Origin: an uncultured Acetobacteraceae bacterium
GTDB lineage: Bacteria > Pseudomonadota > Alphaproteobacteria > Acetobacterales > Acetobacteraceae
Length of the DNA: 40,284 nt
Assembly (NCBI GenBank): GCA_903918315.1
Contig: CAIXEA010000226.1
Coordinates: 1-40,284, forward strand
Reading direction: 5' to 3'
Below the pieces are notes generated by a model. That model did no database searches, had not been told where the DNA came from, and worked only from the letters and a program-made list of their open reading frames with translations. This document shows positions 25,151-32,250 of this stretch, one piece after another. Position numbers and translations under genes: made by a program. Each line of letters opens with the position of its first letter. Position 1 is the first letter of the stretch.

Positions 25151-26062
25151 CTACGCCTTCACCAACGGGCAGCCGAACAACCCTGCCGGCGGGAACGCCT
25201 CCGGTGACGGCACCGTCGCCAGATTCTCAAACAGGTCCCATTTGTGCTGGCTCTGCGCCGGCGCCTTCACCTGCCAGAGATGCATGGTGTGCGGCACGCA
25301 GCCATTGTCCATGATCTTCACGCCTTTGTTGTAGAAATCGTTCAACGGGATCGCGCGCATCTGCGCCGCAACCGCGTCCGCATCCAGGGTTCCCGCCGCT
25401 TTCACCGCCTTCAGCCAATGCGAGACCGCCGCGTACATGCCGGCGTTATATTCATTCGGTGGCGCGTTCATCTTGGCAATGTAACGCTCACTCCAGGCGC
25501 GGGTTTCCGGGGTCGCATCAAAATAGAACGAATTGGTCAGCACCAGGCCCTGACACACATCCTGGCCCAGCGACAGCACATCGCCCACCCCTTTAGCCAG
25601 CGCATAGGTATCCGCCGCGAACTGAAACCCATACGGCGAGCACTGCTTACCAATAAACGCCGTCGAGGTCGGCGTGCTCATCAAAAACAGCCGCTTCTTT
25701 TCGAGCGCCACCTGCTGGATCGCCAGCCCGGCCGAGGACGCCGCGCCGTCGGCCAGGACATCGACGCCTTTGTTGTCGATCCATTCCCGTGCCAAGGCGC
25801 CAGCGACATCGGCCTTGTTCTGATCATCACCCTGCATGACCTCCAGCGGGCGGCCCAGAACCGATCCGCCGAAATCGGCTACCGCCATTTCAGCGGTCAC
25901 CCGGCTGCCGGGCCCGCCGACATGGCGGTAGGGCCCGGCCACGTCGCTGAGTAAGCCGATGCGGATGGGCACGGATGATGATTGCGCGCGTAATAATCCG
26001 GGGCGCGCCAGCGGGGCAGCCGCCAGAGCCGCGAGAGCCACCCGTCGCGATAGATCAGCCAT
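25151..26062 (-). CDS. ABC transporter substrate-binding protein (branched-chain amino acid type), internally shortened
   Basis: A 303-residue periplasmic binding protein of the Peripla_BP_6/LivJ type with a Tat-like or Sec signal (RRVALAALAAAPLARPGLLRAQ). Normal relatives have about 400 residues. The N-terminal lobe (VPIRIGLLSDVAGPYRHVGG onward) runs normally to DTYALAKGVG near 151-160, then jumps directly to DVLSLGQDVCQGLVLTNSFYF, which in relatives comes about 90-100 residues later. The missing part would carry strands of the second lobe. The frame is intact, so this is a clean in-frame deletion rather than a frameshift. Ligand binding may be lost or altered. Last gene of the bicupin operon. 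No permease or ATPase genes are nearby. Confidence 0.87.
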   Translation of the reverse strand: MADLSRRVALAALAAAPLARPGLLRAQSSSVPIRIGLLSDVAGPYRHVGGPGSRVTAEMAVADFGGSVLGRPLEVMQGDDQNKADVAGALAREWIDNKGVDVLADGAASSAGLAIQQVALEKKRLFLMSTPTSTAFIGKQCSPYGFQFAADTYALAKGVGDVLSLGQDVCQGLVLTNSFYFDATPETRAWSERYIAKMNAPPNEYNAGMYAAVSHWLKAVKAAGTLDADAVAAQMRAIPLNDFYNKGVKIMDNGCVPHTMHLWQVKAPAQSQHKWDLFENLATVPSPEAFPPAGLFGCPLVKA

Positions 26063-26082
26063 GGGCGTTTCCTTTTTATTAT

Positions 26083-26952
26083 TTATGCCGCCAATACCGT
26101 ATCGACACCCGCGATGGTCGTGCGATGCATCACCCGCCGCTCGGTCGGGTCATGCGGCGTCACCTGATGCATCGTGCAACGATTGTCCCATTGCACGATG
26201 TCGTGCGGTTCCCACCGATGCTCGTACACAAACCGCCGTTCCCCCGCCAACCCCGTCAGATCGGCGATCAACTGCCGCGCTTCAGCCTGAGGTATTCCTT
26301 CGATCTCGTCATTGTAGATCGGACTGATATAGAGCGAGGCCCGTTTCGTGACCGGATGCACCCGCACCATCGGCTGCCAGACCGGCGGCATCGCCGCGCG
26401 TTCCTCATCGGTCAAGGGCTTCAGGTCCGCCAGTTTATGCAGATGCCCGAAGTCATGCAGGGCCCGCCGGCCATGGATCCGGCGCTTCAGAGATTCAGGA
26501 AGAGCGTCGTACACGGCGTACATATTGGTGAAATGCGTCTCCCCGCCGGTGCGGCTGATTTCGACCCCATGCAGCAGCGACCCCGTGCAGGGCTTTTCCC
26601 GAAAACTGCTGTCGGTGTGCCAGAACTGCGCCAGCGCCACCTGCTTCACCGTCGCATGCGTGGGCGGCATCAACTCGTTATCGTCATTGACATTCGAAAC
26701 CCGGAAAATCTCCGGCAGAAAGCGCGAACGAATAATCTTTTGGTGATGCACCTCCAGATCGCCGAAGCAACGGGTGAAGGCAACATGCTGTTCGTCGGTG
26801 ATGTCCTGGTCTGGGAACACCAGCACCTGATATTGCATCCAGACATCATGCAGCGCCTGGAACGTCGCCGCATCGGGCACCACGCGCATATCGATACCGC
26901 GTACCTCGGCCCCGAGGGACGGATGCAGCGGACGGACCTGTAAACCGCTCAT
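26083..26952 (-). CDS. TauD/TfdA-family Fe(II)/2-oxoglutarate dioxygenase
   Basis: A 289-residue protein with H112 and D114 in FWHTDSSF, distal H262 in WDNRCTMH, and the 2-oxoglutarate arginine in ERRVMHR (R272/R273 or R277). These are all ligands needed for activity. It resembles the 2,4-D/taurine dioxygenase group and is a distant paralogue of the enzyme at 2149. GGGGGGA precedes the ATG. It lies between the bicupin (14-bp gap) and the binding protein (20-bp gap) in an operon whose upstream region carries the TetR-type palindrome. It probably hydroxylates the pathway substrate or an ether/amine derivative. Confidence 0.9.
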   Translation of the reverse strand: MSGLQVRPLHPSLGAEVRGIDMRVVPDAATFQALHDVWMQYQVLVFPDQDITDEQHVAFTRCFGDLEVHHQKIIRSRFLPEIFRVSNVNDDNELMPPTHATVKQVALAQFWHTDSSFREKPCTGSLLHGVEISRTGGETHFTNMYAVYDALPESLKRRIHGRRALHDFGHLHKLADLKPLTDEERAAMPPVWQPMVRVHPVTKRASLYISPIYNDEIEGIPQAEARQLIADLTGLAGERRFVYEHRWEPHDIVQWDNRCTMHQVTPHDPTERRVMHRTTIAGVDTVLAA

Positions 26953-26966
26953 GGCAATCCCCCCGA

Positions 26967-27923
26967 TCAGACCGGTTGCTCGACGAATTCGAAGCCCATG
27001 GCGCGGGCGTGATAGTAAATCCCGCCATCCTGAATGATCAGGAACAAAGCCCGCTCATTGCCGCCATTGTGGTGGGAGTGGACGGAAACCGGCGGCGTGA
27101 TCGTGGTCGCCCAGGGCGCCCAGTCCTTGCGCTTGCCGTCAATGACGGAAAAGCACCGCTCCCCCTTGATCACCAGTGACACCGCGACCGAATTATGTCG
27201 GTGCGGCCGTTGCACCACCCCGCCCGGCAACGAGTTCATCGCCGCCGTCAAGGTGGGCAGGATATTGCGCGTCGCTTCCTGCCGTTCGGCGGAGAAGATC
27301 AGCGCCGAACCGGCGATCTGCTCGTTGCGGCCGACATCGTAGAGCAGGTCGATCTGCCGATCGATCTCCGCGCCGCGATAGTGCACGACATCGGTCGGGG
27401 CTTCGCCGGGGGCGGGCGCGCGCAGCTTCTCGAACGCCAATTGCGGCTCATTGGTAACGATCCACAACACGGCGTCGGCATCGCCCGCGGTATGCGTCCC
27501 CGGCTCGCCTCCCGGGAGGATGAACAGATCGCCCGGGCCCCAGGCCACGGTCTCCCCCGCGCACAGCGTCTGGCCGGAGCCGGTGATGACATACGCAATC
27601 ACCCCGCTGGCGACGAAATCGGTCGCCAGCGTCTCCCCCGCCCGAATGCGCGCGTAATGCGCCAGGACCAGCGGGGAGGTCGCTGGAAACGCGCAGTCCA
27701 GCATTCCCGAAATATCGCACGTAATCAGCCCCGTCGGTGTCGCCGGGTCCAACGCACGGGCTGGCTCGTCGGTAAACAAATGATCCGGGACCACCGGCAA
27801 TTGCATGTTGAAGGCATTGCCGGTGTTGAAAAAGCGGCCCCGGGCTTGCGCCGGACTGGCCGGGTCTGCCGCCCGCTGGGCCGGCATTTCGGCAATCGTG
27901 TGGGGGCGAAGATCGTCGGGCAT
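26967..27923 (-). CDS. Bicupin protein, gentisate 1,2-dioxygenase-like
   Basis: A 318-residue protein with two cupin domains. The first (about 80-160: RIRAGETLATDFVASGVIAYVITGSG, GPGDLFILPGG) lacks the histidines for metal binding. The second (about 228-310) has PHRHNSVAVSLVIKG with H241 and H243 and VHSHH with H282/H284/H285, a plausible Fe or Mn site. Length and domain order are close to gentisate or salicylate 1,2-dioxygenases, which normally keep the metal in the N-terminal cupin, so the reversed arrangement is notable. ATG at 27923 has a GGGAG ribosome site. First gene of the operon behind the palindrome at 28005-28019. Confidence 0.83.
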   Translation of the reverse strand: MPDDLRPHTIAEMPAQRAADPASPAQARGRFFNTGNAFNMQLPVVPDHLFTDEPARALDPATPTGLITCDISGMLDCAFPATSPLVLAHYARIRAGETLATDFVASGVIAYVITGSGQTLCAGETVAWGPGDLFILPGGEPGTHTAGDADAVLWIVTNEPQLAFEKLRAPAPGEAPTDVVHYRGAEIDRQIDLLYDVGRNEQIAGSALIFSAERQEATRNILPTLTAAMNSLPGGVVQRPHRHNSVAVSLVIKGERCFSVIDGKRKDWAPWATTITPPVSVHSHHNGGNERALFLIIQDGGIYYHARAMGFEFVEQPV

Positions 27924-28004
27924 GGGACGCACTCCCGTTACGCGCGGCTTGGGTACCGCTGCTTGGGAGACCATCCCAACCCGGCGTCAGGCTGTCAAGA
28001 TAAA

Positions 28005-28019
28005 CCGAATAATGTTCGG
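28005..28019. promoter_or_regulatory. Second TetR-type palindrome, upstream of the bicupin operon
   Basis: CCGAATA-A-TGTTCGG is an inverted repeat with one mismatch. Its core and right flank (TTCGGAA) match the operator at 19786. It lies about 80 bp upstream of the bicupin ATG, immediately upstream of a minus-strand TTGACA (27998-27993). No convincing -10 box was found. Both flanks of the 19.8-28.0 kb catabolic block thus carry the same site. Confidence 0.62.
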
Positions 28020-28038
28020 AAAATAGAGGGCGCTCAGA

Positions 28039-28635
28039 TCACCTGCTCAGTCCAAGCAGCGCATTGAGCGTCACACGCACCCCGGACGGCATGACGATAT
28101 CGCCAGGTTCCATGTCGTCGGGGCAGGCGCCGATCCAGCGCGCGTCCTGCACGGAGGTCGCGTCGGTCCGCCCGCTGCGTGTCGGCGGATCGAAATGGGC
28201 GTTGATTTCGCTGCGATAGGCGACGTCGCCCTTGATGGTGAGGACGGCGCGGGCAGTGATTTCGGTGTCTCCGACCCGGCACACGGTCTCAGTGATCAGT
28301 CGCTCGCCGCGTCGATCGGTCTTCTTGACGATGCAATCACCCTCATTGCGGCCCTGGGTGAGGCGAAACAGTGCAGCCTCACTCGCCGCGTCGATGCAGA
28401 TCCGGACTTCGCGGACCGGTTTCCAGACCGAACCGCTCTCGGTCACCATTTTCCACAGTCCGGGTCTGCGCTTGGAGAAGTCGTCGATCCAGGTGCCCGT
28501 CGTGACACAGACGACGAGGCCGAGCACAGCATAGACGCCTATGCGGATCGCGAGTTTCTTGTGGCGCTTCGCCGCTTCCTGCGCCGCCAGCCGGGCGGCC
28601 CATTTGCTCCGCGGTTTACGGGAGGAACGAATCAC
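28039..28635 (-). CDS. DUF3617 domain-containing protein with N-terminal membrane anchor
   Basis: A 198-residue protein. A basic N-terminus is followed by a hydrophobic helix at about 29-48 (AIRIGVYAVLGLVVCVTTG), then the DUF3617 opening RRPGLWKMVTESG at 56-68. The expected later cysteines follow (VRICIDAASEAAL, EGDCIVKK, VCRVGDTE, IGACPDDM). DUF3617 proteins are small exported proteins of unknown function in proteobacteria. The start is GTG at 28635, whose GTGA overlaps the stop of the preceding micro-gene, so translation is probably coupled. It ends 20 bp before the TetR-type palindrome that belongs to the next operon. Confidence 0.82.
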   Translation of the reverse strand: MIRSSRKPRSKWAARLAAQEAAKRHKKLAIRIGVYAVLGLVVCVTTGTWIDDFSKRRPGLWKMVTESGSVWKPVREVRICIDAASEAALFRLTQGRNEGDCIVKKTDRRGERLITETVCRVGDTEITARAVLTIKGDVAYRSEINAHFDPPTRSGRTDATSVQDARWIGACPDDMEPGDIVMPSGVRVTLNALLGLSR

Positions 28636-28817
28636 CGCGGCAGCGGCTCCGGCATCGTTCGGACGGCCCCGAGTTCCTTCTGGAAGCTGATCGGCGCATT
28701 GGTCAGATTTTCGGTGGCGCGCGCGATCCGATCGAGGTGACGCTCGATCCGGGTCAGCAGCACAAGGATCGCATCCGGTGAAATATTTGCGGCCGAGGGC
28801 GTTGTCTCATCAGTCAT
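28632..28817 (-). CDS. 61-residue helical micro-protein of unknown function
   Basis: The frame starts at ATG 28817 (GGAG about 14 nt upstream) and ends in a TGA overlapping the GTG start of the DUF3617 gene. Residues 15-36 (DAILVLLTRIERHLDRIARATE) form a likely amphipathic or coiled-coil helix with hydrophobic residues at heptad spacing. There is no membrane segment and no cysteine. The 4-bp overlap is the main support for it being real. No family is recognised. Confidence 0.55.
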   Translation of the reverse strand: MTDETTPSAANISPDAILVLLTRIERHLDRIARATENLTNAPISFQKELGAVRTMPEPLPR

Positions 28818-28884
28818 GGCGCATGCGGGCTCCAAGAAAGGTCCATGATGGTTGGTGTATTCCCGGACACTTCGTTGAACGGGT

Positions 28885-28961
28885 TGGCGCGCCCTGGTGG
28901 ATTCGAACCACCGACCCACAGCTTAGAAGGCTGTTGCTCTATCCAACTGAGCTAAGGGCGC
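28885..28961 (-). tRNA. tRNA-Arg (anticodon TCT)
   Basis: The minus strand folds as a complete tRNA. The acceptor stem is GCGCCCT/AGGGCGC, the D-arm is around AGCTCAGTTGGATAGAGC, and the anticodon stem ACAGC/GCTGT encloses loop CTTCTAA with anticodon TCT. The T-arm is GGTGG-TTCGAAT-CCACC, and discriminator G is followed by an encoded CCA at 28887-28885. It reads AGA codons, which are rare in GC-rich genomes. tRNA genes are frequent integration sites, but no attachment-site duplicate was seen nearby. Confidence 0.95.
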
Positions 28962-29003
28962 GAAGCGCTATTGTCGCTGAAATGGGGGCTTGCGTGAAGG
29001 GCA

Positions 29004-31388
29004 CTATAGCGCGAGCAACGCCTGCGCGCAGGCATCGAGGATCGCGTCCGTATCCAGCCCGTATGCGTGATAGAGATCCGGCAGGTCGCCGGTCTGCCCG
29101 AACCGGTCCGGACCGAGGGGAATCACCCGCTGCCCCCGCACGGACCCCATCCAGGCATGCGCGGCCGGATGGCCGTCCAGCACCGTCACCAAGGCGGCCC
29201 CTGGCGCCAGGGGTGCCAGGATGCGTTCGATATGGGAGACGGCGCCGCTCGCGCCCGTCCGCCGATCTCGCATCGCCGCCAGCCAGCCGGCGTGCAACCG
29301 ATCGGGGGAGGTGATGGCGAGCAAGCCCGCACCCGGCTCTTCCTGGACCACCTCCGCGAAAGCAGCCTCCACCTCTGGCACGATCGGGCCTTGATAGCCG
29401 AGGGCGATGCGCGCGCCCTCAGCCGGGCGGACGATCCAGTGGGCGCCGGCGATGACCTCCGCGGGGTTGAGCACCCGGTCCTTCTGATCCAGCGTACGGG
29501 TGGACAGGCGCAGCCAGACGGCGGAGCCATCCGGGCGCTGCATATGATCGAAAGCATGGCGCATGAGAATGCCGAGTTCGTCCACATGCGCTGGCTCAAA
29601 GCTCGCCAGACGGTCGGTCGACATGCCGATGAGCGGCGTATTGATCGACTGGTGCTGCCCGTCCTCGGGCGCGAGGGTGATGCCGGACGGCGTCGACACC
29701 AACAGGAACCGCGCATCCTGGTAGCAGGCATAGAGCAAGGCATCGAGACCGCGATTGACGAACGGATCGTAGACCGTGCCGATGGGCAGCACCCGCGCGC
29801 CGGTCATCGCGGGCGCCAGGCCGGCGGCCCCGAGGACCAGAAACAGATTCTGCTCGGCGATCCCGAGCTCCATATGCTGGCCCTCCGGCGACATGCCCCA
29901 GCGCTGGGCGGATGCGAGCTTGGCATCGCGGAACACGTCGTTGCGGGTATGGCGGTCGAAGATGCCGCGCCGGTTCACCCAGGGGCCGAGATTGGTCGAA
30001 ACCGTCACGTCCGGGCTAGTGGTCATGATGTGGTTGGCGAGGTCCTTCAGCGCCCCTTGGCCGCGGCCGATTTCGGCGAGGATGTCGCCGAAGCCGCCCT
30101 GGGTGGACATTTTGCGCCCGGCCAGCTTGGGCATGGGCAACGTGTCGGGCACGAACACCATGGGCGCGGTCAAGGCCCGGCCTTCGGGGGTCAGCGGCGT
30201 CGCGAAGGGTACCGAGGCCAGGAAGGCCCGCAGCTCGGCTTCCGGAACATCCAGGCCTTCGAAAAGGTCCCATTCATGGCCGGGGCGGATGTTCATATCG
30301 CGACGGAATTGCTCCATCTGCTCTTTGCTCATCAGCCCGGCATGGTTATCCTTATGGCCGGCGAAAGGCAGGCCCATGCCTTTGATCGTATAGGCGATGA
30401 AGCAAGTCGGCTGATCGCCTTCGGCATCCGCCGCGCGCATCGCCTCTGTCAGAACTTCGATGTCATGGCCGCCGAGGTTGGTCATCAACGCGGCCAGTTC
30501 GTCGTCGGTATGGGAATCGATGATGGCGCGCGCCTTGCTGCGCCCCAGGTCCGACAGCAGGGTCTGCCGCCAGGCCGCACCACCCTGGAAGGTCAACGCC
30601 GAATAGAGGCTGTTCGGGCAGTCATCGATCCAGGCGCGCAGATCGTCCCCGCCGTCGCGCGCGAAAGCGGCTTGCAGCTTGCGGCCGTGTTTGATGGTGA
30701 CGCAGTTCCAGCCCATATCGCGGAACAGCCCCTCGATCCGGCCGAACAGGCGATCGGGGACGACGGAGTCGAGGCTCTGGCGGTTGTAGTCGATCACCCA
30801 CCAGACATTGCGGACGTCGTGCTTCCAGCCTTCGAGCAAGGCCTCATAGATATTGCCCTCATCCAGTTCGGCGTCGCCGGCAATGGCGATGTGCCGTCCC
30901 GGCGGCAGATCGGTGCGGCCGAGCCCATGCAGCCGCACGTAGTCGGCCATGAGCGCTGCAAAGCTGGTCATCGCCACGCCCAATCCGACGGAGCCGGTGG
31001 AGAAATCAACCTCGGCCCCATCCTTCACCCGAGACGGGTAGGGCTGAATGCCACCCATCTGCCGCAGGCCCTTGAGCTTTTCAGCGGTCTGACGGCCGAA
31101 CAGAGTGTTGATGGCGTGGAACACCGGCCCGGCATGCGGCTTGACCGCGATCCGATCCTGCGGCCGCGCGATTTCCATGTAGAGCGCGGCGAGGATCGAT
31201 ATGCTGGAGGCACAGGACGCCTGATGCCCGCCGACTTTCAGCCCGTCGCGGTTCGGCCGCACGTGATTGGCATGATGGATCGTCCAGGCCGACAGCCACA
31301 GCAGCTTCTTCTCGATCTGCTTCAGGATATGGACGCGGCGATCATCGGTCGGCACGCGCGACGTGGCGGGATTGAGCGGGGCGTTCAT
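29004..31388 (-). CDS. Thiamine-dependent 2-oxo acid dehydrogenase E1 (AceE/MdeB-like)
   Basis: A 794-residue homodimeric-type E1 protein. The thiamine diphosphate motif begins at GDAELDEGN (171-179) and ends at IDYNRQS (199-205). KVGGHQASCASS near 51-62 and VKPHAGPVFHAINTLFG near 82-98 are typical of the AceE N-terminal half. The transketolase-like middle domain contains HMELGIAEQNLFLVLGAAGLAP and the C-terminal domain contains VTVLDGHPAAHAWMGSVRG. It is about 90 residues shorter than AceE and resembles the MdeB-type 2-oxobutyrate or 2-oxoglutarate dehydrogenases. No E2 or E3 gene is nearby, so its complex partners are unknown. GGAGAG lies upstream of ATG at 31388. Confidence 0.85.
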   Translation of the reverse strand: MNAPLNPATSRVPTDDRRVHILKQIEKKLLWLSAWTIHHANHVRPNRDGLKVGGHQASCASSISILAALYMEIARPQDRIAVKPHAGPVFHAINTLFGRQTAEKLKGLRQMGGIQPYPSRVKDGAEVDFSTGSVGLGVAMTSFAALMADYVRLHGLGRTDLPPGRHIAIAGDAELDEGNIYEALLEGWKHDVRNVWWVIDYNRQSLDSVVPDRLFGRIEGLFRDMGWNCVTIKHGRKLQAAFARDGGDDLRAWIDDCPNSLYSALTFQGGAAWRQTLLSDLGRSKARAIIDSHTDDELAALMTNLGGHDIEVLTEAMRAADAEGDQPTCFIAYTIKGMGLPFAGHKDNHAGLMSKEQMEQFRRDMNIRPGHEWDLFEGLDVPEAELRAFLASVPFATPLTPEGRALTAPMVFVPDTLPMPKLAGRKMSTQGGFGDILAEIGRGQGALKDLANHIMTTSPDVTVSTNLGPWVNRRGIFDRHTRNDVFRDAKLASAQRWGMSPEGQHMELGIAEQNLFLVLGAAGLAPAMTGARVLPIGTVYDPFVNRGLDALLYACYQDARFLLVSTPSGITLAPEDGQHQSINTPLIGMSTDRLASFEPAHVDELGILMRHAFDHMQRPDGSAVWLRLSTRTLDQKDRVLNPAEVIAGAHWIVRPAEGARIALGYQGPIVPEVEAAFAEVVQEEPGAGLLAITSPDRLHAGWLAAMRDRRTGASGAVSHIERILAPLAPGAALVTVLDGHPAAHAWMGSVRGQRVIPLGPDRFGQTGDLPDLYHAYGLDTDAILDACAQALLAL

Positions 31389-31416
31389 GCGTGGACTCTC
31401 CGTACCGGACTAGAAC

Positions 31417-31467
31417 GTGATCGGCGGAGGTGGAATCACCGGAGCCGTGAATCACGCGACCAAACAA
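31417..31467. repeat. Dispersed repeat R1, copy B
   Basis: Nearly identical to 16958-17009 and in the same orientation; differences are scattered single bases. It lies between the E1 gene start and the CoA-transferase genes and is followed after 7 bp by hairpin copy B. Together they may mark an old insertion-element remnant. Confidence 0.7.
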
Positions 31468-31474
31468 TCGGTTA

Positions 31475-31512
31475 GAGCATGTCAGGTGCGCCTGAAAGCA
31501 CCTGACATGCTC
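31475..31512. repeat. Palindromic hairpin repeat, copy B
   Basis: GAGCATGTCAGGTGC (31475-31489) pairs perfectly with GCACCTGACATGCTC (31498-31512) around loop GCCTGAAA. Compared with copy A at 139-174, a C-G pair is replaced by A-T, with both sides of the stem changed together. This supports a conserved folded element. It may also terminate the CoA-transferase transcript. Confidence 0.78.
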
Positions 31513-31573
31513 CAGGCGCGTTTCTGTCATGGACTCCCCCTGCCCCGCCAGCCGAGATTTTGCTTGTCTGATC

Positions 31574-32236
31574 TTACCCAGGCATACGCCGCAGAGGCGC
31601 CTCGGTCCGCGCCTGTAGGGCCTCAAAGGTCAGGCCAGGGATCATATCCAACACCACGAAGCCGTCGGGCGTGACGTCCAGCACCGCCAGATCGGTGTAG
31701 ACCCGCCGCACCACGCCCTTCGCCGTCAATGGGTAGGAGCACACCCGGCGGATGCGGGATTCGCCATTGCCCTTGGTGTTGTGCTCCATCGCGACCCAAA
31801 GCCGCTGCGCCCCGACCGCGAGGTCCATCGCCCCGCCCACTTGCTTGACCGGCTCATTGGGGGAGCGCGCCCAGTTGGCGATATCGCCATTTTCCGCGAC
31901 CTCAAACGCGCCAAGCACGCATAGATCGAGATGACCGCCCCGCGCGATCGCGAAACTATCGGCGTGGTGCATATAAGCTCCGCCCGTCCGCAGCGTGATC
32001 GGCGTCACGCCGGCGTTCACCAGATGCGGGTTCACCTGGTCCGGTGCGGGCGCCGGGCCAATCCCGATCACGCCGTTTTCAGCATGAAAAATGACCTCAC
32101 GGCCTTCCGGCACGAAGTCGGACACGCCGGTGGGGATGCCGATCCCGAGATTGACGAACCAGCCTTCGGGAATGTCTCGGGCGATGCGGGCGGCAATGCC
32201 GTTACGGTCGAGGGGCTTGAATGCGGTGTCAGACAT
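31574..32236 (-). CDS. 3-oxoacid CoA-transferase subunit B
   Basis: A 220-residue beta subunit of a family I CoA transferase. The catalytic glutamate is E53 in FHAENGVIGIG, which forms the CoA thioester intermediate. The GGAMDLAVGAQ motif near 136-146 and the C-terminal YTDLAVLDVTPDGFVL-type strand are typical of SCOT/AtoA/PcaJ proteins. AAGGAGG precedes the ATG. The gap to the A-subunit gene is 14 bp. The specific acceptor (acetoacetate, 3-oxoadipate or other) cannot be told from this sequence. The operon lies behind a degenerate copy of the TetR-type palindrome near 33019. Confidence 0.93.
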   Translation of the reverse strand: MSDTAFKPLDRNGIAARIARDIPEGWFVNLGIGIPTGVSDFVPEGREVIFHAENGVIGIGPAPAPDQVNPHLVNAGVTPITLRTGGAYMHHADSFAIARGGHLDLCVLGAFEVAENGDIANWARSPNEPVKQVGGAMDLAVGAQRLWVAMEHNTKGNGESRIRRVCSYPLTAKGVVRRVYTDLAVLDVTPDGFVVLDMIPGLTFEALQARTEAPLRRMPG

Positions 32237-32250
32237 GACCGGGTCCTCCT

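Noticed and set aside
25151-26062. Frameshift as the reason for the short binding protein
   Set aside because: The reading frame is continuous through the junction and conserved sequence continues in the same frame, so a clean in-frame loss fits better.
29067-31475. An 802-codon open frame on the plus strand
   Set aside because: It lies antisense to the well-supported E1 gene, has the low-complexity Arg/Gly/His/Asp-rich composition of a GC-rich shadow frame and no recognisable domain.
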